Shown one piece after another: positions 29,380 through 38,949 of a stretch of 64,000 nucleotides of DNA. Below the pieces are notes generated by a model. It worked only from the letters and a program-made list of their open reading frames with translations. It had not been told where the DNA came from and did no database searches. The translations under genes and the position numbers were made by a program. The stretch's first letter is position 1; every line of letters starts with the position of its first letter. Source of the DNA: an uncultured Gilliamella sp. (GTDB lineage: Bacteria; Pseudomonadota; Gammaproteobacteria; Enterobacterales; Orbaceae); contig CALYPG010000005.1 in the NCBI GenBank assembly GCA_945271295.1, forward strand, positions 1 to 64,000, read 5' to 3'.

Positions 29380-29694
29380 TTAACCCCAAAGCTTCTCGAG
29401 TTCGTATAATTGACGGCTTTCTTCTTGCATTATATGAACAATCACTGAATCCATATCTACAACCACCCAATCAGCATCATTCTGTCCTTCACTCCCTAAT
29501 ACTAGATGACCTTGTTTTTTGGCTTCATCAAGTAAATGACCTGCAATTGAAGCAACGTGACGGTTTGATGTGCCAGTGCAAATTATCATATAGTCTGTAA
29601 TACTGGACTTACCTCGGACATCAAGGGTGACGATATCTTTACCTTTTAAATCATCAATTTTATCAAAAATAAAATCTTGTAACGACTGCTGCAA
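29380..29694 (-). CDS. rsfS: Ribosome silencing factor RsfS
   Basis: A 104-residue protein that binds L14 and blocks subunit joining when nutrients are scarce. Family motifs include [20 protein letters not shown] near 25-44, [15 protein letters not shown] and the end DLEKLW-type YELEKLWG. It leads the run rsfS-rlmH-ybeY-corC-lnt. The 254-bp gap upstream separates it from the divergent bglX gene and must hold both promoters. Confidence 0.95.
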   Translation of the reverse strand: MQQSLQDFIFDKIDDLKGKDIVTLDVRGKSSITDYMIICTGTSNRHVASIAGHLLDEAKKQGHLVLGSEGQNDADWVVVDMDSVIVHIMQEESRQLYELEKLWG

Positions 29695-29948
29695 AATAAT
29701 CTCTCTATTATTTAATAATAAGAACTATAGTATAGCATAAATTTTTAAAATAACGGTTATGCTAAAATTGCTTGTCAAAATGTTTCAGGTTAACTATACG
29801 TTTCAGTATTTAGATCCACCACCCACCTCATATAAAAACAGCTAAAAATCGTAATGGGTCAAGACAAATCTGTCGAAAAACGAGATTTTTTCAAGTAAAT
29901 ACGTTATTCTATCCACTTATTTATCTTGTTAATTATAAAAAATTTATT

Positions 29949-32225
29949 ATGATGAAAAAAATAATCTTAGTTTTATTTTTTCTTGCCTTTCCGATATCCT
30001 CATTTGCAGAGAATGCCAATAGTGAAGATAAAAAAGCCTTTATTGACGATCTGTTATCAAAAATGACCATAACTGAAAAAGTAGGCCAATTACGATTGGT
30101 TAGTGTTGGTGGTAACTTAACTTTAGATAAAGTGTTGGATCAAATTGAAGCGGGTGAAATTGGTGGTATTTTTAATACGGTAGTTGAGCCTGATTTGTCT
30201 AACATGCAAGATCGCGCATTAAAATCACCTAATAAGATTCCTTTATTTTTAGGGTTTGATGTCATTCATGGCCATCGAACCGTATTTCCAATTAATCTAG
30301 GTATTGCATCAACATGGGATCGTAATGCTATTGGTAAAGCTGCTCAAGTATCCGCTGATGAAGCCACTTCTGATGGGCTCAATATTACTTGGTCACCGAT
30401 GGTCGATATTACTCGCGATCCAAGATGGGGGCGCGTTTCTGAAGGATTTGGTGAAGATCCTTACTTGACGTCTGAAGCTGGGCGTATTTTTGTAAAGAAC
30501 ATGCAAAAACAGATCTTAACTGATAATAAATCCTTAGTGACAACCGTTAAACATTTTGCTCTTTATGGCGCAGTTGAAGCAGGGCGAGAATATAACTCAA
30601 CGGATATGAGTGAACGAAAAATGTTCCAAGAATATCTGGTTCCTTATAAAGCAGCTATTGATGCTGGCAGCAGAGCAGTAATGGTTTCACTTGCATCAGT
30701 TAATGGTATACCGGCAACAGCTAATCATTGGTTACTAACCGATGTACTTCGTCATCAATGGCATTTTGATGGTGTTGTGATTAGTGATCATGGTGCGATT
30801 CGTGAACTTATTAATCATGGTGTTGCAAGTGATCCTAAAGATGCAGTTAGAGTGGCCATCAAAGCTGGTATTGATGTGAGTATGAATGATGAGTATTTTT
30901 TAAAATATATACCTGAACTGATTAATGAAGGAGTACTCACAGACGATGAAATTAATCAAGCATGTCGACATGTATTAGAACTTAAATATGATATGGGACT
31001 TTTTACTAATCCTCATCGCAATTTAGATCGACAATTAGATATTGATACTATGTTTGCAAATAACCGATTACATCGAGAAGAAGCAAGAGATGTGGCGCGC
31101 CGCAGTATAGTATTATTAAAAAATAAAAACAAAGTGTTACCGCTTGCTAAAAATCAAAAAATTGCAGTGATTGGTCCACTTGCAGATTCGAAACGAGATA
31201 TGCTTGGTAGTTGGTCAGGTGCCGGTCGGGTAAATTTAGCTGTTACACCATTAGAAGGAATTCAAAAGGCTGTAAAAAATCCCAATTTAGTTAGTTATGC
31301 CTTTGGAGCAAATCTTTCCGATGATCAACAATTATACAAATTTCTAAATTTATATGATATGACAGCTAAATATGATGAAAGACCAGCAGATACGATGATT
31401 GCGGAAGCTGTTAAGCAAGCTAACAAAGCTGATGTTGTTGTTGCTTTTGTTGGTGAGGCTGAAGGTATGGCACATGAATCTTCAAGTCGTACTGATCTCT
31501 CTTTACCGGCTAGTCAAAAACGTTTAATTAAAGCATTGAAAGCAACAGGTAAACCACTTGTGATTGCTTTAATGAATGGTCGCCCATTAACCTTAACTGA
31601 AGAGTTTGAGCAAGTTGATGCTATGCTTGAGACATGGTTTTTAGGTACTGAAGGTGGTAACGCTATAGCAGATGTGTTATTTGGTGATTATAATCCTTCA
31701 GGCAAATTAGCGATGTCCTTTCCCATGAGCGTGGGGCAAATTCCAGTTTATTATAGCCATTTAAATACTGGACGACCAAAAGGCACTGTGAATATGGGTA
31801 AATATACCACTTCATATTTTGATAGCCCTAATGAACCGCTGTTCCCGTTTGGCTTTGGATTAAGTTATACCAATTTCACCATAAATTACTCGCTTTCAAG
31901 CAATGAAATGACTAAAAATGGCGAAATTGTGGTAACTGCAACGGTGGAAAATATTGGTGATAAACAAGGTACACAGACAGTACAACTTTATTTGCAAGAT
32001 GTGACCGCAACAGTAAGTAGACCAGTTAAAGAATTAATGGGCTTTGAAAATATTAATTTAAAACCTCATGAAAAAGGTGAAGTTAAATTTGTTATCAAAC
32101 CAGAAATGTTAAAATTTTGGAATGACAAAATGCAATATGTGGCAGAACCTGGTAAGTTTAATGTGTTTGTAGGATCTGATTCGACAACCCAAAATAAGCA
32201 GTCTTTTACTTTATTGGATAAATAA
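29949..32225 (+). CDS. bglX: Periplasmic beta-glucosidase BglX (GH3)
   Basis: A 758-residue exported glycoside hydrolase family 3 enzyme. A signal peptide ends near residue 20 (PISSFAEN). The (alpha/beta)8 barrel domain carries KHF at 201-203 and the nucleophile Asp280 in VVISDHGAI. The alpha/beta sandwich domain follows (MNGRPLTL region), and a fibronectin-III-like domain closes the protein (about 655-750, from GEIVVTATVENIG). It releases glucose from beta-glucosides in the periplasm, which fits the nearby PTS for intracellular handling of phosphorylated beta-glucosides. ATG at 29949 or 29952 are equally plausible starts. Confidence 0.93.
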   Translation: MMKKIILVLFFLAFPISSFAENANSEDKKAFIDDLLSKMTITEKVGQLRLVSVGGNLTLDKVLDQIEAGEIGGIFNTVVEPDLSNMQDRALKSPNKIPLFLGFDVIHGHRTVFPINLGIASTWDRNAIGKAAQVSADEATSDGLNITWSPMVDITRDPRWGRVSEGFGEDPYLTSEAGRIFVKNMQKQILTDNKSLVTTVKHFALYGAVEAGREYNSTDMSERKMFQEYLVPYKAAIDAGSRAVMVSLASVNGIPATANHWLLTDVLRHQWHFDGVVISDHGAIRELINHGVASDPKDAVRVAIKAGIDVSMNDEYFLKYIPELINEGVLTDDEINQACRHVLELKYDMGLFTNPHRNLDRQLDIDTMFANNRLHREEARDVARRSIVLLKNKNKVLPLAKNQKIAVIGPLADSKRDMLGSWSGAGRVNLAVTPLEGIQKAVKNPNLVSYAFGANLSDDQQLYKFLNLYDMTAKYDERPADTMIAEAVKQANKADVVVAFVGEAEGMAHESSSRTDLSLPASQKRLIKALKATGKPLVIALMNGRPLTLTEEFEQVDAMLETWFLGTEGGNAIADVLFGDYNPSGKLAMSFPMSVGQIPVYYSHLNTGRPKGTVNMGKYTTSYFDSPNEPLFPFGFGLSYTNFTINYSLSSNEMTKNGEIVVTATVENIGDKQGTQTVQLYLQDVTATVSRPVKELMGFENINLKPHEKGEVKFVIKPEMLKFWNDKMQYVAEPGKFNVFVGSDSTTQNKQSFTLLDK

Positions 32226-32237
32226 ATTTATATACGT

Positions 32238-32258
32238 TCCGTTGATACTTTCAACGGA
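32238..32258 (+). terminator. Hairpin after bglX
   Basis: TCCGTTGA (32238-32245) and TCAACGGA (32251-32258) make an 8-bp stem with a 5-base loop, 12 bases past the bglX stop. The sequence after it is not U-rich, so this may be a 3' stabilising hairpin or a Rho-dependent end. Confidence 0.4.
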
Positions 32259-32660
32259 GCTAGGTTGTTATGCTGGTTTTATGTTTGAATTTGATTCAGC
32301 AATCTTCAATTAGCCGTTTTTTACTTGGCAACAAATTATAAAAGTTATGTTGTTAAAAGGAAGTGATTTAATCACCAGAATTAAGTGATAATATGCATCA
32401 TATTTGCATCAATAATTACACAAATACTCATTTTAATATTCTATTTTTTAGTGATTATGTATGGTATTATCGTTACTGATATTCAAACAGAATTAAAAGT
32501 AACGTACTAATAAACCCAAAACTAATAAAGAAACTTCTTAGTATGGTAATTGTTAAAGAAAGTATAAAATCTCAATGTCATATTGATGTTTTGTAAATAG
32601 ATACTAGGGAAGTTAGCGGATCAGTATTTTTGTGTCATTAATAGTCAACTTTTACTATCG

Positions 32661-32694
32661 CCCAACGATATTGTTATATTGTTGGGTTTTTTTT
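32661..32694 (+). terminator. Strong intrinsic terminator with no adjacent gene
   Basis: CCCAACGATAT (32661-32671) pairs with ATATTGTTGGG (32676-32686) through 11 pairs (one G-U) and a TGTT loop, followed by eight T residues. It lies in the 624-bp gap between bglX and the nucleotidase gene, over 430 bases after the bglX stop. It therefore ends either a long bglX 3' UTR or an unrecognised small RNA. The remainder of 32226-32849 shows no coding frame. Confidence 0.75.
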
Positions 32695-32774
32695 ATATAA
32701 TTTTAAAGATCAGCTTCAGGTATAAAACGTCAATTTAAAGGTGTTTGTTATAAAGTGAAAGCAAGTTTGCTAAG

Positions 32775-32790
32775 TGTGAAACGTATCACA
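32775..32790. promoter_or_regulatory. Perfect-consensus CRP site upstream of the nucleotidase gene
   Basis: TGTGAAACGTATCACA matches TGTGA-N6-TCACA at all ten conserved positions. It is 60 bases before the start codon of the downstream gene and 80 bases beyond the terminator, so it very probably controls that gene. Confidence 0.75.
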
Positions 32791-32849
32791 TTATTTGTTT
32801 TGCTTTTTGATTAGGATGAAAAATTAGGTAATTTTTAAGGGAGATAAAA

Positions 32850-34517
32850 ATGTCCATTACCACAAAGCTACTTTCACTGAGTAGTGTTTTAATATTAGCA
32901 TGCTCATTATCAGCAATGGCTAAGGAAGTAAATATATCCATACTTGCCACATCAGATGTTCATGGCCGAATGGTGCCTTGGGATTATGGTACTGATAAAG
33001 CGGACTTATCAGGTTCTTATGCTCAAATTTCTTCATTTATTACCGATTATCGCAGTCATCATGACAATGTCATTGTTGTTGATGCTGGCGATATTATTCA
33101 AGATAATCAAATTGAACGTTTCCACAACGTAGATAATCATCCAGCAATTGCCGCACTTAATGCCATGAATTACGATATTATGGTGCTGGGTAATCATGAA
33201 TTTAATTTTGGAATTCCGGTCGTAGATAAGATTATTTCAGAATTTAAAGGTAAAACGCTTGCAGCAAATATTTATTATAAAGACTCAGGCAAGCCATATT
33301 TACCGGCGACAACCATTATAGAAAAAGAGGGTGTCAAAATTGGTTTTATTGGGGCAACAACACCTTTTGTACCCGAGTACGAAAGTAAAACCGGTTATGT
33401 CAAGCAAATGGAATTCACGATGCCCATTGCCGAAATTCAAAAACAAGTAGCAAATTTAAAAAAGCAAGCTGTAGACGTTATTGTATTAGTAACGCATATG
33501 GGACTTGATAATGAAAACAATAAATCAGGCACTGGCGTTGCTGATGTTGCTGAGCAAGTGCCCGGTATTGATGTAATTATTGCAGGTCATAATCATCAAA
33601 ATATTAGCGAAAAAATCATTAACAATGTTGTTATTACCGAGCCTCATCGCTATGGCACCGTAGTATCAGTTGTCAATTTAACGGTTGATTCCGATGCAAC
33701 AAATAATAGATTAAAAAGTAAAAAATCGGCAACATTACCTGTTAAATCCTACCCAGCTGATCCTACTATAGAGAAAATCTATGCACCATATCATCAGCAA
33801 TTAAGAGATATTGCTAATCAAGTTATTGGTGAAACCGATCGTGATTTAGTTCCGCAAGAAACCATTCACGGCATTCCTGCTGTATATATGGAAGAGACAG
33901 GGTTAACGCATTTATTCAACTCAGTACAGCTTTATTATAGTAAAGCAGATGTAACAGCGGTTTTAATTGATAATAAAAAAGCCGTTCTTAACAAAGGCAA
34001 AATCACGCGTAAAGATATCGCCAACAATTATCAATATACTGCTGGTGAAACCAGCATTTTTGAAGTAACCGGTAGAGATTTAAAAGATTATATGGAATGG
34101 TCGGCGGCTTATTTTGCTCAAGTCCAGCCCAATGATAAAAATTATCAATATGATTCTGTTCGTGGCGCATCAAAATACATGACTTATGATATGTTTGGTG
34201 GTGTAAAATATATTGTCGATTTGCGTGAACCTGTGGGCAATCGTATCAAAAATTTAACATTAATAAATGGCAAAGCAATCACTGATGATATGAAGATAAA
34301 ATTAGGTATGAATGCCTATCGTTATGAAATGCTAGTGAAAAAAGGCGGTCCATTAGAAGGAAGGCGAGTTGAACCAATCTGGAATTCACGCACAGCAATC
34401 GGGGATGAAGACGGTACTATTCGTAATATGACTATAAAATATATCACTGAGGTTAAACAAGGTAAAATTACTGATGAATCCAATCATAATTGGAAGGTTA
34501 TTGGTATCAATCCATAA
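32850..34517 (+). CDS. Periplasmic 5'-nucleotidase/2',3'-cyclic phosphodiesterase family protein
   Basis: The 555-residue protein has a signal peptide (to about residue 24, LSAMAKE). The N-terminal calcineurin-like metallophosphatase domain has ILATSDVHGR, VVDAGDIIQDN, VLGNHEFNFG, VLVTHMG and IAGHNHQ, the full set of metal ligands. The C-terminal 5'-nucleotidase domain starts at about 315 (QVIGETDRDLVP). It dephosphorylates nucleotides in the periplasm for salvage. Length and layout fit the UshA/YfkN group. The good SD (AGGGAG) and CRP site suggest induction under carbon limitation. Exact substrate preference is not resolvable. Confidence 0.88.
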   Translation: MSITTKLLSLSSVLILACSLSAMAKEVNISILATSDVHGRMVPWDYGTDKADLSGSYAQISSFITDYRSHHDNVIVVDAGDIIQDNQIERFHNVDNHPAIAALNAMNYDIMVLGNHEFNFGIPVVDKIISEFKGKTLAANIYYKDSGKPYLPATTIIEKEGVKIGFIGATTPFVPEYESKTGYVKQMEFTMPIAEIQKQVANLKKQAVDVIVLVTHMGLDNENNKSGTGVADVAEQVPGIDVIIAGHNHQNISEKIINNVVITEPHRYGTVVSVVNLTVDSDATNNRLKSKKSATLPVKSYPADPTIEKIYAPYHQQLRDIANQVIGETDRDLVPQETIHGIPAVYMEETGLTHLFNSVQLYYSKADVTAVLIDNKKAVLNKGKITRKDIANNYQYTAGETSIFEVTGRDLKDYMEWSAAYFAQVQPNDKNYQYDSVRGASKYMTYDMFGGVKYIVDLREPVGNRIKNLTLINGKAITDDMKIKLGMNAYRYEMLVKKGGPLEGRRVEPIWNSRTAIGDEDGTIRNMTIKYITEVKQGKITDESNHNWKVIGINP

Positions 34518-34597
34518 GTTAGTTGATAACTATCTATTTTAATTCAAACGTTAATTAGCCAATTAGTAAATTGGCTATTTTTTAAGAGAAAATTGTT

Positions 34598-34909
34598 GTG
34601 CCAAATGATATTACTTTTTATCAACGTTTTAAGTCTGACATTCTAACTGGCTTAAAAGTTATTACGATTCGTGATAAAAGCGAATCTCATTATAAATCAG
34701 GTGATATTCTTCGAGTTGGTACATTTGAAGATAATGAATATTTTTGTAAGATAAAAGTGTTAAGTGTTACACCGATTACGCTTGAGCAACTTACTCAAAA
34801 GCATGCCAATCAGGAAAATATGAGCTTAGATGAATTAAAAAAGGTTATTTCAACAATCTACCCTAATGAAGAATCATTGTTTCTTATTCATTTCGAGCTT
34901 CAACGTTAA
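34598..34909 (+). CDS. ASCH-domain N(4)-acetylcytidine amidohydrolase (YqfB family)
   Basis: A 103-residue protein that follows E. coli YqfB closely in motif order: [49 protein letters not shown] and [15 protein letters not shown]. YqfB hydrolyses N4-acetylcytidine in nucleoside salvage, which suits the nucleotidase gene just upstream. The start is GTG at 34598; the reading begins PNDIT as in the E. coli protein. A terminator follows immediately. Confidence 0.9.
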   Translation: MPNDITFYQRFKSDILTGLKVITIRDKSESHYKSGDILRVGTFEDNEYFCKIKVLSVTPITLEQLTQKHANQENMSLDELKKVISTIYPNEESLFLIHFELQR

Positions 34910-34914
34910 TGCAT

Positions 34915-34943
34915 AAAAAAACGAGCTAACAACTCGTTTTTTT
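34915..34943. terminator. Bidirectional terminator between the ASCH gene and nfeD
   Basis: AAAAAAACGAG (34915-34925) pairs with CTCGTTTTTTT (34933-34943) around a 7-base loop. The A and T runs make it work for the convergent genes on both sides. Confidence 0.85.
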
Positions 34944-34975
34944 AGTTTATTATAAATAGTAATCAAAGAGGGGGA

Positions 34976-35452
34976 TCAATTTTTATGACTAGCATTTATA
35001 GGCATAATTGTTAATATTAAGCCATTAACCGCAATTACCTCAACTGGTTCCCCAACCGGTAAATCGATATCACATTTAGCAGACCAGCTACCATCTTTAA
35101 TTTTAACTCGTCCGGAACCATTAATAACCGCTTGAGTTACCACAGTTTTAATGCCAATTAAATCTTGTTGGGGTTGGTTAATTTCGCCTTTGCTTGCTAT
35201 ATCTTTACCATTTTTTCTAAGCCAAAGCCACCAAAGATAGGCTGTTATTAAGGTTAGAATCGCAAATAAAATCCATAAAATAGGCCATGATAAAGGTAAA
35301 ATCCAAGCGATTAAACCGACTATAATTGCTGCAATTCCACTCCATAAAGCATAACCACCGGTCCCCAGCAATTCTGCTATTAATAAAATGCCTCCTAAGG
35401 CAATAAATACCCAATGTGGTGAATAGTAAATAGCTGCAAAAAAATCATTCAT
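34976..35452 (-). CDS. NfeD-family membrane protein (YbbJ-like)
   Basis: A 158-residue protein with three hydrophobic spans (about 14-34, 36-56 and 58-76) and a C-terminal beta-barrel OB-fold (IGIKTVVTQAVINGSGRVKI to VEVIAVNGLILTI). This is the short NfeD form without the protease domain. It lies 97 bases after the SPFH gene on the same strand, the qmcA-ybbJ pair of E. coli. The pair is thought to act together in membrane microdomains and membrane quality control. Confidence 0.88.
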   Translation of the reverse strand: MNDFFAAIYYSPHWVFIALGGILLIAELLGTGGYALWSGIAAIIVGLIAWILPLSWPILWILFAILTLITAYLWWLWLRKNGKDIASKGEINQPQQDLIGIKTVVTQAVINGSGRVKIKDGSWSAKCDIDLPVGEPVEVIAVNGLILTIMPINASHKN

Positions 35453-35549
35453 TATGGGGTACCTTTCATTTTATTTTGGTATTGAGCTAATGCTTCTCTT
35501 TATTGTAAAGATCTTTCAGGAGAAGCATGTGTTTCAATATAAATTGTTA

Positions 35550-36467
35550 CTATTTGTTACCCGGTTTTGCTTCTTTGATTAATTCAGCAATACCACCAAT
35601 ACTACCCATCAAGTTTGCCGCATCAAGAGGCATCATAATGACTTTACTATTATCTGCTGAACCAATTTGTTGTAAGGCATCGGTATATTTTTGTGCCACA
35701 AAATAGTTAATTGCATTGATATTTCCTGCCGCAATCGCTTCTGAAACCATTTGCGTTGCTTTCGCTTCTGCTTCTGCTGCTCTTTCACGCGCTTCAGCTT
35801 GTAAGAAAGCTGCTTGACGTTCACCTTCCGCTTTTAAGATTTCAGATTGTTTTTCACCTTCAGAACGCAAAATCGCTGCTTGACGAACACCTTCTGCTTC
35901 AAGGATTTCAGCACGTTTATTACGTTCAGCTTTCATTTGCGCATTCATGGCAGCAATAAGTTCGGCCGGTGGGCGAACATCTCTAATTTCAATACGCGTA
36001 ATCTTAATACCCCAAGGACTAGTTGCTTCATCAACAATACTGAGTAATTTTGAGTTAATATGATCGCGTTGCGATAACATTTCATCGAGTTCCATGCTAC
36101 CAAGAACTGTACGAATATTAGTCATCATTAAATTAATAACGGCGCGTTCAAGTTGATTAACTTGATATGCAGCTCGGGCAGCTTCTTGTACTTGAATAAA
36201 ACAAACTGCATCAATTTGGACATTAGCATTATCTTTTGAAATGACTTCTTGCGATGGAATATCCAATACTTGCTCCATCATATTAATTTTACGACCAATA
36301 CTGTCCATAAAAGGAATAATAATATTTAAACCTGGTTCAAGTGTGCGGGTGTACTTACCAAAACGTTCAATGGTGTATTGGTAACCTTGAGGAACAATAG
36401 TAATTGCTTTGAAAACGGTAACAATCGCTAATAAAACGATAATACCGATAAGGATAAGAAATGGCAT
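35550..36467 (-). CDS. qmcA: SPFH/band-7 family protein QmcA (YbbK)
   Basis: A 305-residue stomatin/prohibitin-like protein. One N-terminal transmembrane anchor (about 3-22) is followed by the SPFH domain ([20 protein letters not shown] to [11 protein letters not shown]). A long Ala/Glu-rich coiled coil then runs from about 170 to 240, with repeated EAEG-RQAA units. E. coli QmcA is a large oligomeric membrane scaffold that interacts with the FtsH/HflKC network. It is the first gene of the qmcA-nfeD pair. Confidence 0.92.
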   Translation of the reverse strand: MPFLILIGIIVLLAIVTVFKAITIVPQGYQYTIERFGKYTRTLEPGLNIIIPFMDSIGRKINMMEQVLDIPSQEVISKDNANVQIDAVCFIQVQEAARAAYQVNQLERAVINLMMTNIRTVLGSMELDEMLSQRDHINSKLLSIVDEATSPWGIKITRIEIRDVRPPAELIAAMNAQMKAERNKRAEILEAEGVRQAAILRSEGEKQSEILKAEGERQAAFLQAEARERAAEAEAKATQMVSEAIAAGNINAINYFVAQKYTDALQQIGSADNSKVIMMPLDAANLMGSIGGIAELIKEAKPGNK

Positions 36468-37017
36468 AAATTAAAAATCTCACGTAATTATAAATAGTCA
36501 AAAAGAGTGGACTATTTTAAGACCAATTAATATTTTTGACCAGTGTTTAATTAATTGTTTTTTATATAAAATAGAACCAAATCAAAAATTGAATTGATAA
36601 CAGAATAATCAGTTGTTTTATCAATTAAACAGGGTTAGTAATTGCAGATTTAATTAGATCACATGGATTTATAGGTGTCATTATTAATTATTCACTCTCT
36701 ATTTAATTAGAATGAAGCTAGCAAGAGCATTTTAGCATCCTTGTTATTAGCAAAACTAAAATGAATCTATTTTTTGTTGATAACAACAGTTGTTCAGCTA
36801 AGCTAGTACCTTCCCATTTTTCCGCACTCAAACAAATTATTCTCAAAGTGGTTCACTAACTTGCTTTGTCATTTTATTTGATCATTGCAAGCAGGGAAGC
36901 TTTAACAATCATCTTTTATTATTGTTAAGAATATCATTGCATTTACTAGCATGACTATTTATTATTTATAATCCAATTTAACCATACATTACCTGCAACA
37001 ACTGGATAAGAAATAAC
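36468..37017. other. 550-bp intergenic region without a gene
   Basis: This divergent gap between qmcA and the acuR-like gene is AT-rich with no coding frame of note. The only structure seen is an inverted repeat TTAACAAT (36902-36909) / ATTGTTAA (36921-36928), about 90-115 bases before the regulator start, which might be regulatory. Confidence 0.5.
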
Positions 37018-37641
37018 ATGCTTGCTAGTCAAAATACTTTAGCTAACAATCTTTCTAAAAAAGGCCAAGAAACTAAAGCTGCGTTAATTCGTAGTGGGGT
37101 GGAGTTGATGACAACTTATGGTTATATCTCCTGCAATATTGAAAGTATTTTGCAAAAAGTGGATGTGCCTAAAGGGTCTTTTTATTATTACTTTAAAAGT
37201 AAAGAAGATTTTGGGCGAGCAATTATTGCTAGTTATGATAGTTTTTTTGCCTACAAATTAGATAAACATTTGACTAATAAGTCCATAGCCTCACCATTAT
37301 CAAGAATTTCAGCTTTTTATGAAGATGCCAAACAGGGTATGGCAAAATATGGTTTTAATCGTGGTTGCTTAATTGGTGAATTAATCCAAGAAGAATCATT
37401 ATTACCCGATGGCTATCATCAAATATTAGAGCAAATCTTAACTAGCTGGCAAGTTAAAATAGAACAATGTTTATTACAGGCCCAGCAATTGGGCGAAATT
37501 GCTACAGATATTAATTGTAAAGAATTGGCAGAGTTTTTTTGGATTGGTTGGGAAGGGGCGGTCACGCGAAGTAAATTAATTAAAAAATCCGAACCACTAG
37601 ATATTTTTATTCGGCTTTTCTTAAACAAAATCATTCAGTAA
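37018..37641 (+). CDS. TetR-family regulator, AcuR-like
   Basis: The 207-residue regulator has a TetR helix-turn-helix at about 18-64 (LIRSGVELMTTYGYISCNIE, ILQKVDVPKGSFYYYFKSKE). Its C-terminal domain resembles AcuR, the acrylate-responsive repressor (GFNRGCLIGELIQEESLLPD, FFWIGWEGAVTRSKL). It sits directly upstream of an acuI/yhdH reductase gene, the canonical AcuR target, and the gap between them carries two matching operators. Acrylate or acryloyl-CoA-like electrophiles are the expected inducers. Confidence 0.85.
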   Translation: MLASQNTLANNLSKKGQETKAALIRSGVELMTTYGYISCNIESILQKVDVPKGSFYYYFKSKEDFGRAIIASYDSFFAYKLDKHLTNKSIASPLSRISAFYEDAKQGMAKYGFNRGCLIGELIQEESLLPDGYHQILEQILTSWQVKIEQCLLQAQQLGEIATDINCKELAEFFWIGWEGAVTRSKLIKKSEPLDIFIRLFLNKIIQ

Positions 37642-37706
37642 TCTTTTTAAGATTTAACTTTTTCTTTTCTTATGAGCATAATTGTTGATTATTATATTTT
37701 TATATA

Positions 37707-37736
37707 TTGCAATTAACTAGACGATCGGTCTATAAT
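37707..37736 (+). promoter_or_regulatory. Promoter of the acuI gene
   Basis: TTGCAA (37707-37712) and a perfect TATAAT (37731-37736) are separated by 18 bases. Both operator boxes at 37718-37754 overlap the spacer, the -10 and the start site, so binding would repress. Confidence 0.65.
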
Positions 37737-37754
37737 TTTTAGACCAATCGTCTA
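37718..37754. promoter_or_regulatory. Paired AcuR-type operators
   Basis: TAGACGATCGGTCTA (37718-37732) and TAGACCAATCGTCTA (37740-37754) are near-perfect reverse complements of one another, and each has its own TAGAC/GTCTA dyad. Their centres are 22 bp apart, two helical turns, suiting two repressor dimers on one DNA face. Confidence 0.75.
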
Positions 37755-37845
37755 TAAATAACTAATAAGTTTTTTAAATCTCACTCACATTTGCTCATTA
37801 AGTTAATAAGCACTAGTAAGTTATGGAATGTAATAAGGAGTATTC

Positions 37846-38835
37846 ATGTCATTTAATGCGATTTTGTTAGAAAAAGATACAACAACAGGTTTTTCATTAA
37901 GGAACATCAATAAAGAGCAGCTATTAGCTCAAGAAGGTGATACCTTAATTGAGGTTCTGTACTCAAGTATTAACTATAAAGATGCATTAGCATTAACCAA
38001 TAAAAGTCCTATAGTTAGACAATGGCCTATGGTGCCCGGAATTGATGGCGTTGGTAAGGTAGTGGAATGTAATAGTGGCCGTTACCAACAAAATGATATG
38101 GTTATTTTAAATGGTTGGGGTTGTGGTGAAACCCATTGGGGATGTTTAGCGCAATATGCTTATTTAAAATCTGATTGGCTGATCCCTTTACCTAATAATC
38201 TTACACCTTACCAAGCTATGGTTATTGGTACAGCTGGTTACACTGCCGCGTTATGTGTAAAGCGTATTGTTGATTTTGGGGTTAGACCAGAACAAGGCAA
38301 TATATTAGTAACTGGAGCTAGTGGTGGAGTGGGTTCAATTGCAGTCGCTTTGTTGGCTAAACTCGGTTACCAAGTGACCGCATCAACCAGTAAGATGAAT
38401 GATAACAATTATTTAAACCGATTAGGTGCAGTTAATATTATTGATAGTCAAACATTAAAAGTAGCAGCTAAACCACTGCAAAAAGAACAATGGTCAGCTG
38501 TTGTGGATGTGGTGGGGTCACATACTTTAGCTAATGTGTGTGCACAAACTCAATATGGTGGGATAGTTGCCTGTTGTGGACTTGCGCAAGGCATGGATTT
38601 TCCAGCTACAGTAGCGCCATTTATTTTGCGTGGGATAACGTTGGCAGGTATTGATAGTGTTATGGCAAGTTACGATAAACGTATTGCCGCATGGGACTTA
38701 TTAGCACAACATCTTGATGAAGAAATATTAGTTCATATTGGTAACACTATCACTTTAGCAGAGTGTGTCGATACTGCCAATAAAATGATAGCAGGACAAA
38801 TAAAAGGCCGTTTTGTAGTGGATGTGAATCAATAA
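37846..38835 (+). CDS. acuI: Acrylyl-CoA reductase AcuI (YhdH)
   Basis: A 329-residue NADPH-dependent medium-chain reductase that converts acryloyl-CoA to propionyl-CoA, preventing build-up of a toxic electrophile. The start has LIEVLYSSINYKDALA and the VPGIDGVGKVVE catalytic-domain block. The nucleotide motif VTGASGGVGSIAVALLAKLG is at about 155-174. ILRGITLAGIDSVM is a YhdH-type end. The length is right. It has a good SD (AAGGAG) and is controlled by the neighbouring TetR gene. Confidence 0.93.
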   Translation: MSFNAILLEKDTTTGFSLRNINKEQLLAQEGDTLIEVLYSSINYKDALALTNKSPIVRQWPMVPGIDGVGKVVECNSGRYQQNDMVILNGWGCGETHWGCLAQYAYLKSDWLIPLPNNLTPYQAMVIGTAGYTAALCVKRIVDFGVRPEQGNILVTGASGGVGSIAVALLAKLGYQVTASTSKMNDNNYLNRLGAVNIIDSQTLKVAAKPLQKEQWSAVVDVVGSHTLANVCAQTQYGGIVACCGLAQGMDFPATVAPFILRGITLAGIDSVMASYDKRIAAWDLLAQHLDEEILVHIGNTITLAECVDTANKMIAGQIKGRFVVDVNQ

Positions 38836-38900
38836 ATTAAACTCAGACTAGCCAATAAAATAGGCAAGTCTGTTTACTCCTAATTTATTAAAAATAAGAG

Positions 38901-38929
38901 GATGTATAAAATTTATATTTTTATACATC
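38901..38929. terminator. Bidirectional terminator between acuI and the alpha/beta hydrolase gene
   Basis: GATGTATAAAA (38901-38911) and TTTTATACATC (38919-38929) form an 11-bp stem. A weaker imperfect hairpin (38844-38853 with 38863-38872) lies nearer acuI. The two convergent genes end on either side. Confidence 0.5.
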
Positions 38930-38949
38930 TACATCCATTTAATTTCAAT

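Noticed and set aside
35633-36047. Several frames within qmcA
   Set aside because: They are shadows of its Ala/Glu-rich coiled-coil repeats, which keep alternative frames open.
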